Source: MKSF01 sp037190225 (lineage in GTDB: Bacteria > Bacteroidota > Bacteroidia > Chitinophagales > Chitinophagaceae). Taken from it: a DNA stretch of 64,000 bases. Both the position numbers and the translations under genes were made by a program. The stretch is from positions 698,380 through 762,379 of the forward strand of contig JBBCJL010000006.1 in NCBI GenBank assembly GCA_037190225.1, given 5' to 3'. Below are positions 11,401-19,484 of this stretch, piece by piece (the first letter of the stretch is position 1; each line of letters begins with the position of its first letter). The notes beneath the pieces were generated by a model, which ran no database searches, was not told the DNA's origin, and was given only the letters and a program-made list of their open reading frames with translations.

Positions 11401-12546
11401 ACGGGTCTGTACCTGCCGGCTTTTGCCCGTACCGTCAAAATAGCTCACCACGCTTTTTTGTTTGCCCTCCTCGGCAAAGCTCAGGTTGTGCATCCAGTTG
11501 ATGCGGTCGGTCTCATAAGCGTTCTGTATAAAATATACACAGTTGGAAAGGCACCTGAATCCATTGGTATTGGAAGGGTTGAAGCGCGAGGGAGAGATAC
11601 CACCCCTGGGCTCAATGGTCCACGGGCCATACTCCAGCTCGGTATAATTCACGGCGTGCGGCCGTATAGCCCTGACACGGTACACGAGGGCACCCCTGCC
11701 GTACACCAGCGGTATCTCGTAGTAGTTATTAGAGGTTTGTACTCTCGTGGCGTTGTTATTAAAATTATAGTTGAAAGAGTAGGAAGAAGCGTTAAAGGTC
11801 TGCACCGCGTTGCCGGCGGCGTAATTATCAATACTGTAATTGTCCACATACAGCCATTCCAGCTCATACAATACCGGCCGGAAAGACGATACGGATGGAA
11901 TGCTGCCGCAGGAATAGGAAACGGCAGGATTCATATCCCAGATCACCTTCAGCTTATCATTGGCGGCCACACTGGTCACATAGGGACGCACGGAAGGTGT
12001 CAGCCTGCTGTAGTCATAGCGCTGCAGGTAAATGCCCCCTTCCAGGAAGACGTTTTCCGGCACCTGGCTGTTAGGCAGTATCGTATTGCTGCCGTCATTG
12101 ATCATCACCTGCATAGACAGTATTTCCAGCTTGTGGAAGGTATCATGTATCCTGTACACCACCCTGTCCTCGTAAGCCTCCAGCGAATCATGCTTATACT
12201 GCAGCCGCATGGCCACCGGGAAAGTGGATGTATTGCCGGCGCTCTTATAGCCTTTCACCTGGAAAGTGAAAGTAAGGTCAAAATCCGCCACCTGCTTCAG
12301 GCTCTGGTGGTTAATGCCCAGCACCAGGTAATCATCTACGGACTTGAATTTACCATAGGTATAAAACCCGGGAAGCAAGGAGTAATAGTCATGCTGTACG
12401 CTGCCCAGCGGGACGGCCGTCCAGTTGGAAAGGTCCTGCACATACTTCTCCGTCTCGAATTTAAAAGACTGGCCGGACACGCGGGTGCCGGAAAACATCA
12501 GCAGGGCTGCAAATAGTAACCGGAAGATCGGGAATTGCTGTATCAT
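2422..12546 (-). CDS. Giant RHS-repeat protein with HExxH metallopeptidase-like C-terminal tip
   Basis: A 3374-aa exported RHS polymorphic-toxin-like protein. The start at 12546 gives a signal peptide (MIQQFPIFRLLFAALLMFSG) and has a GGAG 10 bases upstream; a longer frame to 12741 would hide it. Residues about 30-1980 are non-YD, with FN3-like stretches. YD/RHS repeats run from about residue 1985 to 3141 (FHYDAVGRMV, FSYDAAGN, SYSYDADGN), ending in the core block (YPFGMPMP, GARMYDTRLGRWMSLDP, IDPDGR). The 233-aa tip (2425-3123) contains GHEVGHSFHW (HEVGH at 2713-2727), then EEVRNILGVERTLGLK and RTNHR. This resembles M91-type effector peptidases such as NleD, where a downstream acidic residue completes the zinc site. 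The tip is clearly more AT-rich than the core. It is the seventh gene of the operon, 32 bases after its neighbour. The RHS identity is firm; the M91 link is from motif memory. Confidence 0.9.
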   Translation of the reverse strand: MIQQFPIFRLLFAALLMFSGTRVSGQSFKFETEKYVQDLSNWTAVPLGSVQHDYYSLLPGFYTYGKFKSVDDYLVLGINHQSLKQVADFDLTFTFQVKGYKSAGNTSTFPVAMRLQYKHDSLEAYEDRVVYRIHDTFHKLEILSMQVMINDGSNTILPNSQVPENVFLEGGIYLQRYDYSRLTPSVRPYVTSVAANDKLKVIWDMNPAVSYSCGSIPSVSSFRPVLYELEWLYVDNYSIDNYAAGNAVQTFNASSYSFNYNFNNNATRVQTSNNYYEIPLVYGRGALVYRVRAIRPHAVNYTELEYGPWTIEPRGGISPSRFNPSNTNGFRCLSNCVYFIQNAYETDRINWMHNLSFAEEGKQKSVVSYFDGTGKSRQVQTRISSDPDYVVAVDQVYDKEGRPSISTLPVPVLSQNMRFKDDIALNDETGLPYRAEDFDKGCLKDPIAPLSPSSKAATYYSSANPDQSGMQQYVPDAGGYPFIETIYAPDATNKVLWQGGAGEHFQRTGRGTAYAYVTANQKELNRYFGNEAGYFQFYPKQYVTDPNGQSSVSILDPSGKTILSGLTGHKPDASHPISDLDNQPAAAAVTFDVLQGALQDLGLSYRNFSYAFMPEGSGAHDYRYSGTVRPYDPGCGTAVNRYIQVPGFYKIQVTDECGNVVTESTDTESKTIAFVNNAAPYAIASAPVTAAFTLPADRHVIRKELVFPDTMLYRAAREFTLDNMGYEQCYLDSNHFIREEIEKQPFPCDSGAFKNDCNVLRQKLKDELYPGAKYGKYTASPRYNIFLNGHANSIFTDFFVDSTKVDSLLLCTDTLFRVRRLYDCDNRFRLEVDETEMFPEIQEQWELNTIRHFAREYHIYERSCDGVYWANNQPKSVYCYPTLSFNESNCEKEEIVEMYRYEMIPECRYGLDEYYDFNNPVSYVTKPRYQYIYRYNYQYRYQVACLGVKKIPVGHIWPGMYPNDELAVADMTPDQLIAVFNDAVAEHLLPLHPEYCKLLACDSSNYIGMLSKIRSYNDARFLNVETLDKMAAADPMNIVNDPLRPLTTAQLKVMRVSPTTAWGIDTFSLRQTYSANGFSVAGDSMYHEELRTLVLLNTLPEYVYYRNLYTRNLVNNYIGNRTLLLQKVTDGSGGCAPCAADFRMTLEQPPAIPEFYNNLGEVVDNNVPQWMRNVINDPLNATYNNAALTQINSQVAANNAYLCDRQVEEVISGLSGCGTISTANLNAIRSILRNGSVCNNTQGQNITPDLVKTAITTVLGSGALNSLCNPYLVTYNKYNQAASRPALSEYLPYEDAYYDQGRAFLNRLLNRVQSAAVTVDLDPVGSAYEKALCATLGLGLTTTHTVSFTYSEYTAANLPNRVMGLIKLINGTVSEDIHLAPHNPTNPDFGCGYNTTQRFDAHTIRFETGRSVLAHPSGELLASVMTQNAFLLQGSASGSSSCNNYLAWHKRTPMQWLNPRKELGDVLVCTDIDEAMTAFMSDQPVYGYNKGMNTAEGQRAAKNYLNYRFNKTYSFMDYQELMQGCKVPYRTALEMDKAAYELTFTGTVQYRQFVNSFRNYFDDTVAFSAFTYFNGTNLVADVSLHQFPPHIWGLVKSYISSYAPLVSRQAHTRLPGATLAELWLPAADACNAALAGMGYTTYATYQVPLVNNTQAAVRKYTIPEVSGGTLGDQMDRLRALRDMLEDNGCGVARWDTRHPLWFVRTDDPAGHDAYLDYIYALAGSGSVTVRNQADAGILPSQLAFANAVSHAQLEPVTYIDIFREQRLTDLAYPLTRNSENITFLEDIVSRVTAANGNKLFPAARTTPVTGLSGFQYDNTDIDRLTVYRTADGGAWYTLFDARNRRYNVYIKSNEQFLMKPETYTYVPGSLKIKPAGGGMQTFTVKVQAIRISPLTVHEVVCYGFTDFELGTGAGLPNVVLGTPQRPVGTVDRYNCEYGIYEFAAEQGRLEHRRYTDRITREHFTAMQRHFPAETTDTLDLTTIEKQYHFTAYYYDLAGNLTRTAPPEGIRPLSSGLFAAVNSDRDNGAMNPAYRAAHEKTSRYRYNTLNQLVWQETPDGGVTTFHYDAVGRMVFSQNARQAEAGVYAYTLYDDLSRITESGQVAIPAADLWYVTESQQHSASGNIKTYVRSQSRKYVTSSVYDQPLLNLGAEPGIDAQDNLQNRIASVLYTPVLSNSQNPYSYFTHASHFSYDAAGNVKTLVQDQPHMHYMGQRFKRIDYDYDYLSGKVNMLSYNRGGADQYYQKYDYDADNRITSVLTSNDGVQWDRDAAYTYYKHGPLATMQLGDMQVQGIQYAYSIQGWLKAINADVLHPDADMGHDGQTNPLMPKDVFAHALDYHQDDYRAIGTAGFMKGTAANPLSQSLYNGNIARQTTAIQGLTNMQRTYQYDQLNRLLSAGYTELDNNAPYEATAVPNDGYANSYSYDADGNIISLLRKDGGGTTFDQLQYHYQAATNNKLDYVDDQAAARIGGDLDLGPGQSAGNYVYDASGNLIKDVQGGLEEISWNAMGKVDVIRNPDAGQYISFYYDGMGQRVRKDVLTEDDNGDGDLLSDLYTRDAQGNILAVYKRKAKVNNNNFIDWLNQSIIDQHPVWTPGSGTGLPAVVAEIAGPASVFREQLLNHNTVRTAWGPGYIASAYTPSQYAQHSPLIYNEVTNGLGFGNFYPAMRAYNGGTALKTEAQHNTAFAKRLLLPLFTVGEAAVSGSGTDTSLAVVLMTMKESAPDMLDYLAFQRGVTTDVTSGIDVATGMYDYLSNNPWSAYEIVDKELGGYYGSDDMTAFISAVVDQDSIYTVSFYEDPLKADYREELYVTILSNDSLKGAALDVCVQLKDVKDPGWFDDVSEDEKLSAAYELHTENFIGDLVSSGYLSAVNDALSAYYTVYTPDGSARVQWVTYMQELTLLQQVTSGPLSSSYTFPTVTLTTPDYLKIDSVRLAEHHLYGSSRLGIKSYPEGYLVNVFNVEVPAQNVSYLSARAPWYHLGQDNLVQASAKLPYSGTTSNMYTRTAYLVKRYLGLKHYELTDHLGNVNVTVLDKKTGTGDGNPGEYAYLSANLSSFTDYYPFGMPMPERNGSGSHYRMGFNGMEKDDEVKGKGNSLDFGARMYDTRLGRWMSLDPLATKYPGLSPYNFVANSPLMFIDPDGRIILLVHNGKTIRYRPGMAIKPTFSKELELTITYLNMIHSITDPIDYSATGDYKTGKFARVSPQEMINFLDQSNSKRLTITIDKHADYSYDPYAGHSGSSDAEGNGATSSNIAFDPTLFGRDAKEIHPMVILGHEVGHSFHWATGSKRLIDLKNTEAIGAYEDYDDWEEVRNILGVERTLGLKFKLNTRTNHRFGGFRREKIDKIFDSDLIKNFKNAELPSENVKTPEGQDDKK
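3227..3412 (-). repeat. RHS-core repeat, copy 2 (pairs with 730-915)
   Basis: This is the end of the RHS core inside the full-length gene, just before the variable tip. It matches 730-915 almost base for base over about 185 bases. Upstream of it the two loci no longer match, because copy 1 abuts the IS1 element; downstream they diverge into different tips. Confidence 0.85.
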
Positions 12547-12578
12547 ATATAATAATCTCCTTAATAATAAAAATAGGG

Positions 12579-13292
12579 TTATAATAAGGTATAAGCCTGG
12601 TATCTGGTGTACCTGGACTGCCACCTGACAGCCTGACCGCTGATAGTGCAGAAACGCTGTATGCTGAAAAGCGATGGCGGAACCGAGTGACTGAATTGGT
12701 ACATCCTGACCGTATACAGTTGCCCGGTCTGATCGCCCCACCGGTCGGTCTGCTGCATCACCACCGTTACTTCGGAAAGCGCCTGGCCGGAAAAAACAAA
12801 CCGGACGCTGCTGAAACCCTGTACCGGCTGCCTGAACCGGAAAGAGAGGACTTTATTCCCGCCTTCGGAACCGAGCTCGTAAGTGGTCATACTGTCCAGC
12901 ACTGCCGGTGGCAGGTCATAGATCACATTGGACTGCTCTAAGGAAGCCGTTCCGAACACGCTGCGGTACCGCTGCACGCTCACAAGACTGGCCGTTTTAT
13001 TCTCATGGTTCAGGCTCAGGAAATGATCCTTGTTACGCAGCTGGATATAGGCTCCCGAACTATCGTAATACTGCTGACCGCTCTGGCAGATCATACCGGA
13101 GATATCATACAGGCTCTGCTTGTGAGCAGTAGCGGCCACCTGTACCCGGTAACGGTACTGCAGGTGGGATGCTTCAAAATGCTTCTTAATGATCTCTATA
13201 TAGCGCTTTTTGGCTGCCGCATCACCCTGCGCCCGGGTAAGGGTGCCGGCAGATGTCATGGCAAGCAACAAAATGGTCAGTAGCTTCCTCAT
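12579..13292 (-). CDS. Small secreted protein of the RHS operon, function unknown
   Basis: A 237-aa protein with a clear signal peptide (MRKLLTILLLAMTSAGTLTRAQ). The body alternates short beta-strand-like stretches (YRYRVQVAATA, LSFRFRQPV, VRFVFSGQ, EVTVVMQQTDRWGD), which suggests a beta-rich periplasmic or surface protein. A LolA-like lipid- or lipoprotein-binding fold is conceivable but not shown. It has three Cys. Its start overlaps the stop of the 2064-aa gene by four bases (ATGA), so the two are translationally coupled, and the giant RHS gene follows after 32 bases. Its place between two YD giants suggests it serves their folding or transport. I do not recognise the family. Confidence 0.75.
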   Translation of the reverse strand: MRKLLTILLLAMTSAGTLTRAQGDAAAKKRYIEIIKKHFEASHLQYRYRVQVAATAHKQSLYDISGMICQSGQQYYDSSGAYIQLRNKDHFLSLNHENKTASLVSVQRYRSVFGTASLEQSNVIYDLPPAVLDSMTTYELGSEGGNKVLSFRFRQPVQGFSSVRFVFSGQALSEVTVVMQQTDRWGDQTGQLYTVRMYQFSHSVPPSLFSIQRFCTISGQAVRWQSRYTRYQAYTLL

Positions 13293-16200
13293 TTCTTATA
13301 AGATTTTCTACCCTCGTTAATGGTCATAACGCCCCGGTCCGTTTCTTTCTTCGTTCTCACCATATTGCCTTCCGCGTCATACTCATAGAAGGTTGCGAAA
13401 TTGTTATTGTCCAGCTGGGCCATCAGCCTGTACGTCAGGTTGTTATAGGCATAAGACACCACGGCCGCGTTCACGGGAGCAAACCGGATATCGTCCACCA
13501 GCTGGTTCACCTGCGCTATCCTGAGGTAAATACCGTGCGGCATATAACCCGAAGGGATACCGCTGCCCGCCGGGAAGGGGTAATCTATAGCACCTTCTAC
13601 CTTATACCAGCCGTCTATAGGACCGGATACGATGTTCAGTATAGGGTGCAGGGTACTCATCAGGCTGCTGCCCTGGTAGCTTTTGATCACCAGCGGTCCG
13701 ACAGCTGGTTTGCTGCCGTCCAGGTTCTTCAGCCAGTAAGAGATCTTATATCTTTTATTGTTCAGGTCACTGACCGGGATGATATGGAAATCCTGCGAGT
13801 TCTGGGTAGCGATCAACGCATGCAGGCCCGTATGCGCGTTTTCCGTAACAAAGTCGAAACCGGTATAATAATGCTGGTTGCCATACTTGAAATATTCATT
13901 ATTGTAAATAAGGTTAGTAAATGTAACATTCCTGTTCCTGCCCGTCTGCTGCGGGTCCAGTATGCCCAGCAGCGAAGTGGTCGGCCATCCCTGCAGGTGC
14001 ATATTCCTGTTACGAACCAGCCGCTCATCTTCAAAGCCATAGTAACGCACCTCGTTATAATTCGCATTGTTGGCCATCACCATCGGCAGCGTATAGTTGA
14101 AACCGTAACGGGCGCTGGAAAGAATACCTGAAGCATCCCGGGTTTCCAGCGGTATATTGCCGTAGCTTACCTGCGTTACCTGGGTTGTTGCCATCCATTT
14201 GTAGGTGGACACATGATGCCGGTCCAAAGCCGGAGCCGGCTCCGCACAGGCGCCCACATTGCCGGAATGCTCTTTCCAGAACGGGTAATAATCTTTGTAA
14301 TACCCGTCATTCCTGCTGTGATCATTATACATACGCTCTGTATTGTACACATAGCCGGCTTGCTGGAATATATTGCCCCTTCTGCCGGAAACAAAATCAT
14401 TATATACAGGCGGTGATCCTTCACGTGCGCCATGCAGGGATACATTCGCCATGTTTTCAAACAGGCTCGCGGTAGTGTTCAGTATTTTATCTGTCGCCCC
14501 TACATTCAGCATATCGCTGAAGGACACGAATTTCCTGTCTCCCATAAAGGAGAGCTCCTGCACGCTGGCATTCAGCATATTTCGGTTGCCGGATACCACG
14601 ATGGTCATCGGTACGTCCTCATAGGTAATATCCTGCTGCAGGTCCGGGTTTTTATTGGTATTGGGCAACGTGGCGCTTTCACCGTACAGTACCCTCGGCT
14701 GTACGCGGAATACACAGATCTGATCGCCGGGATTCGGTACTGATCCTCCTACACCGGGCGTATAGCTCGTCAGTACACCCGGGTCGTCTGTCTTATCCAC
14801 ATTCACAAATTCCTTACCTACCACCCAGAAATGCTTCATAGTAAAATTGAAATTATCCAGCACTATTTTAACCAGCACCTGGTCGCCCACCCGGATCAGC
14901 TTTTCATCACATTTGGGAATAAAATAAATAAGGTCCCCTTTAAACACCAGCGACTCGGCTTCAAAGCGCAATCCCTCATTCAGGTAGGAAGGCTGCATAT
15001 AATTGTAAGCCAGGTAAGCCGGTATGGACAGTGCATTGATCCTGTCATTATACTGGTTGTTCACAACAGAGTGGATAGGATTGCCCGACTGCGCGTCATA
15101 CAGCAGGTTTTCCTGCACTACTTTGGCACCATGGCTGTGCGTGATCACCTCTTTCAGGATACCATATTGTTGTACGAACTTGGTGGTCACCTGAGAAGTG
15201 AATTCATTTTCCTTGGACTGGTTCGGGCTGAACATCGTGGGCAGCGGGAATACAAACCAGCCGAAATTCACCGTGTTCAGGTTAAAGCTGATATTATGGG
15301 ACGTGGTGAAAGAGTAATTGTAACGTACATCATGATTGATATCCACATCCTCACCCAGTGTAACATCAGCGATACTGTACCCGGAGAAAGCAGGTGACGG
15401 CGGCATCAGCGCCCTTACCTTATTGTCCAGGTTGCCATTGGCATCCGTCTGGTACACATATCGTGTAGACGATATCTCTTCCCTTTCTGCCAGCGCGGCA
15501 TTATTGCCGGAAGTCTTCAGCACATAATCTGCCGTGAATTTGGGTTTACCATGCATATCATTCAGGATGACGGCATACCCCTGTCCTACGGAAGCTTCCA
15601 CTTCACTCAGGAAAAAGTTAGCCCTTTTCCGCTCCTTATAAGTGGCTACGGGCGTATGTTCCACCCTTACCGGGAAATCCCTGGCGGTGTAAAATTCATA
15701 TACGTTCTCATATTTCGAGGACTTGGCATCGTTCACATGCAGGCTGTGTACTACGACCCTGCTGTACCCCACGGTAGCTGTAGGAAGAAAACTCTCCGCA
15801 TGCGGGGTTTCCTTGAAAAGCTTTACCGGGGGCAGCAGCCTGCCCGACTGTGCCGTATAAGGCTCCGGCTGCCGGAGCGGGCTTTCCTCGGCGCCGATGG
15901 CCGGTTCATTGACCGCTACCCCGCTGCTGATCTTCCCGCCAGTCCTGTCTGAAGTAACCGTATATTCATACTGCTTCCCATAGGTGCTTTTAAAGCTGCC
16001 CGTCATCTGGTCCCACTCATCCGATAAGGTGATACTCCTGACGCGTACGCCACCACCGTACTTGGTAAAACCGGGCGAGTGTACCCGTACCCACGACTGC
16101 TCTGTTTGCACCAGCTTGCTGAGATGACGTCCCAGCAGGTACATATTTACATTCTTGCCCATATTGCCGAATTCATCGAAAGCAGCAGCGAGCCCTTCCG

Positions 16201-19200
16201 CTATCTGGCGGTCAGAATCAGGGTCCAGTCCCGGGTAGATGAGGTAAGGTGCCGATACCTTCGCAAAGTTCAGGCCAGCCAGCGCTATCGCGCTGATCAT
16301 ATTACTATTGGTTTCCCCGGCTTTCTCTTTCCGGAGCCTGATATAGAAATAATCGTCATTATCAGGACAGACAGCTACCTCTTCCACTTTCGCATATCCC
16401 CTGACCGGCTCATAGGTCCCCCGGTTACCAATATCTATTTTAAAATTAAAATAGAGCATATCCTCGCCATCCAGGTAGTTGTCCCTGATACTCAGTACTG
16501 CGCTCTCCCTGTTCTTATCCCGCTTCAGGTATATATAATCATTGGTCTGTACCGGTTCATTATACAGCAGATCGACCGGATAGAAATTGGGGGAATTGCC
16601 TACCCCTGCTATCCGCATCATCTCCATCGCCCGCTTATCCTGTACATAGCTGTAATCATTACTTTCATACGCGATGTCCAGCACCGCCCCTGAAGGCATT
16701 ATAACACGTGACAGCTGCCATTTCGCGGCATAGGCGTCTGCCTGCGCCTTTTGCTGGAGGGTATAAGGGAATTCATAATTCGTCAGCCCGCCGCCATTGG
16801 ACACGGCAGGCTTATAAGTCCCCCACCTGTCTTTGGCAGCAAGGTCGTAATCAGCATTCTGCGCATACTGGAACTCATAGGGATTCAGCAGGCTGATACC
16901 CGAAGTACCGTTCCTGGTATACACTTTTTTGAGCGTCAGCTTACCTACGCCGCCTTCACTGTTGGGCAGTCCCGGGCATAGCTCATTACTGTACTGGAAA
17001 ATAATGGTCTTTAGCGGTACAGGGCCTCTTGTAAGATCAAACCTTGTACTTTTATTATAAATAACAATAGAATCCAGCTGGTAGCTTTTCTGCCGGGCGG
17101 TCAGCGGACTGGTCAGCGTATTGTTGAGCAGCACATTACCCGTACCCTGCAGCTCACCGGGTTTGATCACCGGTGCCATGGTACCCAGCCCGTCCTTTCT
17201 TTCACTAATGTAAAATTCGGCTATCTGGTTCTTGCTCTCAATAGAGTTGATATACCATACATCCTTGGCCCCGATGATATAGCTGCCTTTATCATCTTTC
17301 TTATCTGTCCAGTTGCCCGGGTGATAGCTGGCCACGGTAGCGTTGGCAGAATATGGTGCGATCCAGCGGTAATCCTTAACTGCGCGGCTGTAATTAAACT
17401 TGGTATACGTACCCAGGTCGTCTTCCGTAGGTCCGTCACCGGTGACATCCACATAATCTGCGGATAGGGAAGCCGTAAGCAGGTAAGCGTAGGCGTGCGC
17501 CGGCATGATAGTAGACTGGAAATATTTCTCATTCGGGTGCGGGTTATTTTCAGAATCCTCCTGCGCATTGAAAGTGACCACGCCCCGGCTGACATCCGCA
17601 TTGGCGGGGTTTACACTGAAAGTAGCCTCCCTTTGGATAGAGTTCTTGGCAGGAATGGCATAAATATATCTTCTCCCGTCCGGAAGCGTCTGGCGGAATT
17701 CGCCTATATGTGCCCTCTTGACCTCATCATAGGTATTAAAGATATTACGTTTGATGCGTTCCGGTCTGCGATTGATCAGCGCCCTTCCCGTATTGATCGG
17801 GTAGCTGAGCAGTTCCGGCATAGCGCCGACCAGCACGGAACCGGCATCAAAATTGGTGAGATAGCTATAATGTGTGGCTCTCGCCGAGCGCTGTTCCCGT
17901 GGCTGAAGGATACCTGAGGCGTTCTGGTAACTTTTCCCGTTATCCGTGCTTAATTGCTGCATGTTGAACAGTACCGGTGATTTGGAACTGATGGCCGCTT
18001 CACCGTGGAGATAATTATAAGTATATTCGCCTGCATTTTTAAAATACACATTTTCATATACTTTATTGACCTCACCGGAGCGGAACCTGAATACCTGGTC
18101 TTTCAGGTTGCCCTTGCTGCCTACACCTGATTTGTTAAGCACTGCCATGGTCGCGTTGTTTACACCTACCTCCAGCAGTCCGCCGCTCAAACCTATAGGC
18201 CCGCCTACTTCTAAGGATTTATTGTCATTACCGGACAGGGTATATAACTTCGGGTCATAAATGGTCCCGATATCATTACGGAAAGGCCGGAACATGCCCC
18301 CGGTCCCCTGACCGTTCACACTATATACATCGTATGACAGAGCACTGGTAGGAAGGGATTTATGTGTTTTGTTATAGCTGCCGTCCTTATCCCTCGTAAA
18401 ATCAAGTATATCATCATAACGGGCATTTTGCAGGTTCAGGTAACCGAAAGCGTTCCGGGTACCGTCCCGCTCAAACTGGGAAATGCTATAGGTCATACCG
18501 AGGTGCAAATGCGGAAAACCGAACATCACCTCAGAACCGACCTGCAGCCGGAAACCAAAACCCAGCTGCTTCATAGGATTACTGATGGAAGGCGTAAAAT
18601 TCTGCAGGCCTATGGGGATGGTCCCCCCGGTAGAAAAACCGGAATACCGGCGTACCTTATGCACTTTGTCCCCACGGCTGCCGTCTCCCAGTTTGGCATT
18701 CTTCTGGGTCACTTCCTGGGTGGTTCTTTTATAGATGCTCAACCCGAAGTTCGGATCTTTCAGACCATACCTGGAATTGAAGCCTGTACCAGCGCTGAGG
18801 CTGCCGCCCATACTCTCCGAAGCCGCACTCTGGGACTCCAGGTACAGGGATACGCTGGTACCGATATCCGCACCGGATAAAGAATTAACGCCCATATTCA
18901 TCCCTACACCTAACTGGTTACCCAGGTCACCTGCCAGGGGGATTTTGATATTAGTGCTAGCATTGAATCCAAGACCACAGCCCCTGTAATTATTAAAAGT
19001 AACGTCCGCGTCCAGGCCGAAACCGATCCGCACCGCACCGGCCAGCTCAAAACCGACATTGATACCGGTATTGAATACGTACTCCCGCTCCGGCTCTACA
19101 TGCAGGCGCTTAATGATCTGCTCCCCGTCATAATCATCCGGTATCCCCCGTACGCCGCGGTTGATCTGGCCGGGGTTGAGGCTCCAGCCCAGACCTACCC

Positions 19201-19483
19201 ACGAAGCTTCATCTTCCATACCGCTGCCGCTGTGGTAAGCGAGGTTGACGGGATACCCTTCCAGGTCAAACAAAGGAAGATTATATACAAAGTCGCCCGA
19301 AAAGGTGTTCACCATATCCGTGGTGCCTACCGGCTCAAAGCCGCCCATCTCCGGTGTGGTAGGCCCGGAAGTTAATGCCATAGCCTGCTGTACCGGGGCC
19401 AGCAGCTCCAGCCACAGGATCACGAACAGGATACGGGCCACGGGTTTTACATAGTATTGTTTCATTGTCAACATCGGTGTCAT
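13289..19483 (-). CDS. Giant secreted YD/SpvB-like protein without toxin tip
   Basis: A 2064-aa exported protein. The N-terminus has a hydrophobic signal (around VARILFVILWLELLAPVQQ), then a block typical of Bacteroidota RHS/SpvB-like proteins: FSGDFVYNLPLFDLEGYP, LAYHSGSG, and EEASWVGLGWSLNPG-like residues (here DEASWVGLGWSLNPG). The long middle is beta-rich with no motif I can name. The end has a single YD-type unit (ATFYEYDAEGNMVRTKK) and stops shortly after, so there is no variable tip. Likely a shell- or scaffold-type partner of the RHS protein, by analogy with the TcB/TcC split, but that is inference. Possible starts are 19483, 19474 and 19465; the first lies one base after the stop of the lipoprotein gene. 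Confidence 0.85.
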   Translation of the reverse strand: MTPMLTMKQYYVKPVARILFVILWLELLAPVQQAMALTSGPTTPEMGGFEPVGTTDMVNTFSGDFVYNLPLFDLEGYPVNLAYHSGSGMEDEASWVGLGWSLNPGQINRGVRGIPDDYDGEQIIKRLHVEPEREYVFNTGINVGFELAGAVRIGFGLDADVTFNNYRGCGLGFNASTNIKIPLAGDLGNQLGVGMNMGVNSLSGADIGTSVSLYLESQSAASESMGGSLSAGTGFNSRYGLKDPNFGLSIYKRTTQEVTQKNAKLGDGSRGDKVHKVRRYSGFSTGGTIPIGLQNFTPSISNPMKQLGFGFRLQVGSEVMFGFPHLHLGMTYSISQFERDGTRNAFGYLNLQNARYDDILDFTRDKDGSYNKTHKSLPTSALSYDVYSVNGQGTGGMFRPFRNDIGTIYDPKLYTLSGNDNKSLEVGGPIGLSGGLLEVGVNNATMAVLNKSGVGSKGNLKDQVFRFRSGEVNKVYENVYFKNAGEYTYNYLHGEAAISSKSPVLFNMQQLSTDNGKSYQNASGILQPREQRSARATHYSYLTNFDAGSVLVGAMPELLSYPINTGRALINRRPERIKRNIFNTYDEVKRAHIGEFRQTLPDGRRYIYAIPAKNSIQREATFSVNPANADVSRGVVTFNAQEDSENNPHPNEKYFQSTIMPAHAYAYLLTASLSADYVDVTGDGPTEDDLGTYTKFNYSRAVKDYRWIAPYSANATVASYHPGNWTDKKDDKGSYIIGAKDVWYINSIESKNQIAEFYISERKDGLGTMAPVIKPGELQGTGNVLLNNTLTSPLTARQKSYQLDSIVIYNKSTRFDLTRGPVPLKTIIFQYSNELCPGLPNSEGGVGKLTLKKVYTRNGTSGISLLNPYEFQYAQNADYDLAAKDRWGTYKPAVSNGGGLTNYEFPYTLQQKAQADAYAAKWQLSRVIMPSGAVLDIAYESNDYSYVQDKRAMEMMRIAGVGNSPNFYPVDLLYNEPVQTNDYIYLKRDKNRESAVLSIRDNYLDGEDMLYFNFKIDIGNRGTYEPVRGYAKVEEVAVCPDNDDYFYIRLRKEKAGETNSNMISAIALAGLNFAKVSAPYLIYPGLDPDSDRQIAEGLAAAFDEFGNMGKNVNMYLLGRHLSKLVQTEQSWVRVHSPGFTKYGGGVRVRSITLSDEWDQMTGSFKSTYGKQYEYTVTSDRTGGKISSGVAVNEPAIGAEESPLRQPEPYTAQSGRLLPPVKLFKETPHAESFLPTATVGYSRVVVHSLHVNDAKSSKYENVYEFYTARDFPVRVEHTPVATYKERKRANFFLSEVEASVGQGYAVILNDMHGKPKFTADYVLKTSGNNAALAEREEISSTRYVYQTDANGNLDNKVRALMPPSPAFSGYSIADVTLGEDVDINHDVRYNYSFTTSHNISFNLNTVNFGWFVFPLPTMFSPNQSKENEFTSQVTTKFVQQYGILKEVITHSHGAKVVQENLLYDAQSGNPIHSVVNNQYNDRINALSIPAYLAYNYMQPSYLNEGLRFEAESLVFKGDLIYFIPKCDEKLIRVGDQVLVKIVLDNFNFTMKHFWVVGKEFVNVDKTDDPGVLTSYTPGVGGSVPNPGDQICVFRVQPRVLYGESATLPNTNKNPDLQQDITYEDVPMTIVVSGNRNMLNASVQELSFMGDRKFVSFSDMLNVGATDKILNTTASLFENMANVSLHGAREGSPPVYNDFVSGRRGNIFQQAGYVYNTERMYNDHSRNDGYYKDYYPFWKEHSGNVGACAEPAPALDRHHVSTYKWMATTQVTQVSYGNIPLETRDASGILSSARYGFNYTLPMVMANNANYNEVRYYGFEDERLVRNRNMHLQGWPTTSLLGILDPQQTGRNRNVTFTNLIYNNEYFKYGNQHYYTGFDFVTENAHTGLHALIATQNSQDFHIIPVSDLNNKRYKISYWLKNLDGSKPAVGPLVIKSYQGSSLMSTLHPILNIVSGPIDGWYKVEGAIDYPFPAGSGIPSGYMPHGIYLRIAQVNQLVDDIRFAPVNAAVVSYAYNNLTYRLMAQLDNNNFATFYEYDAEGNMVRTKKETDRGVMTINEGRKSYKK

Positions 19484-19484
19484 A

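Noticed and set aside
10177..12516. A 779-aa plus-strand open frame
   Set aside because: Same reason: antisense shadow of the N-terminal part of the RHS gene.
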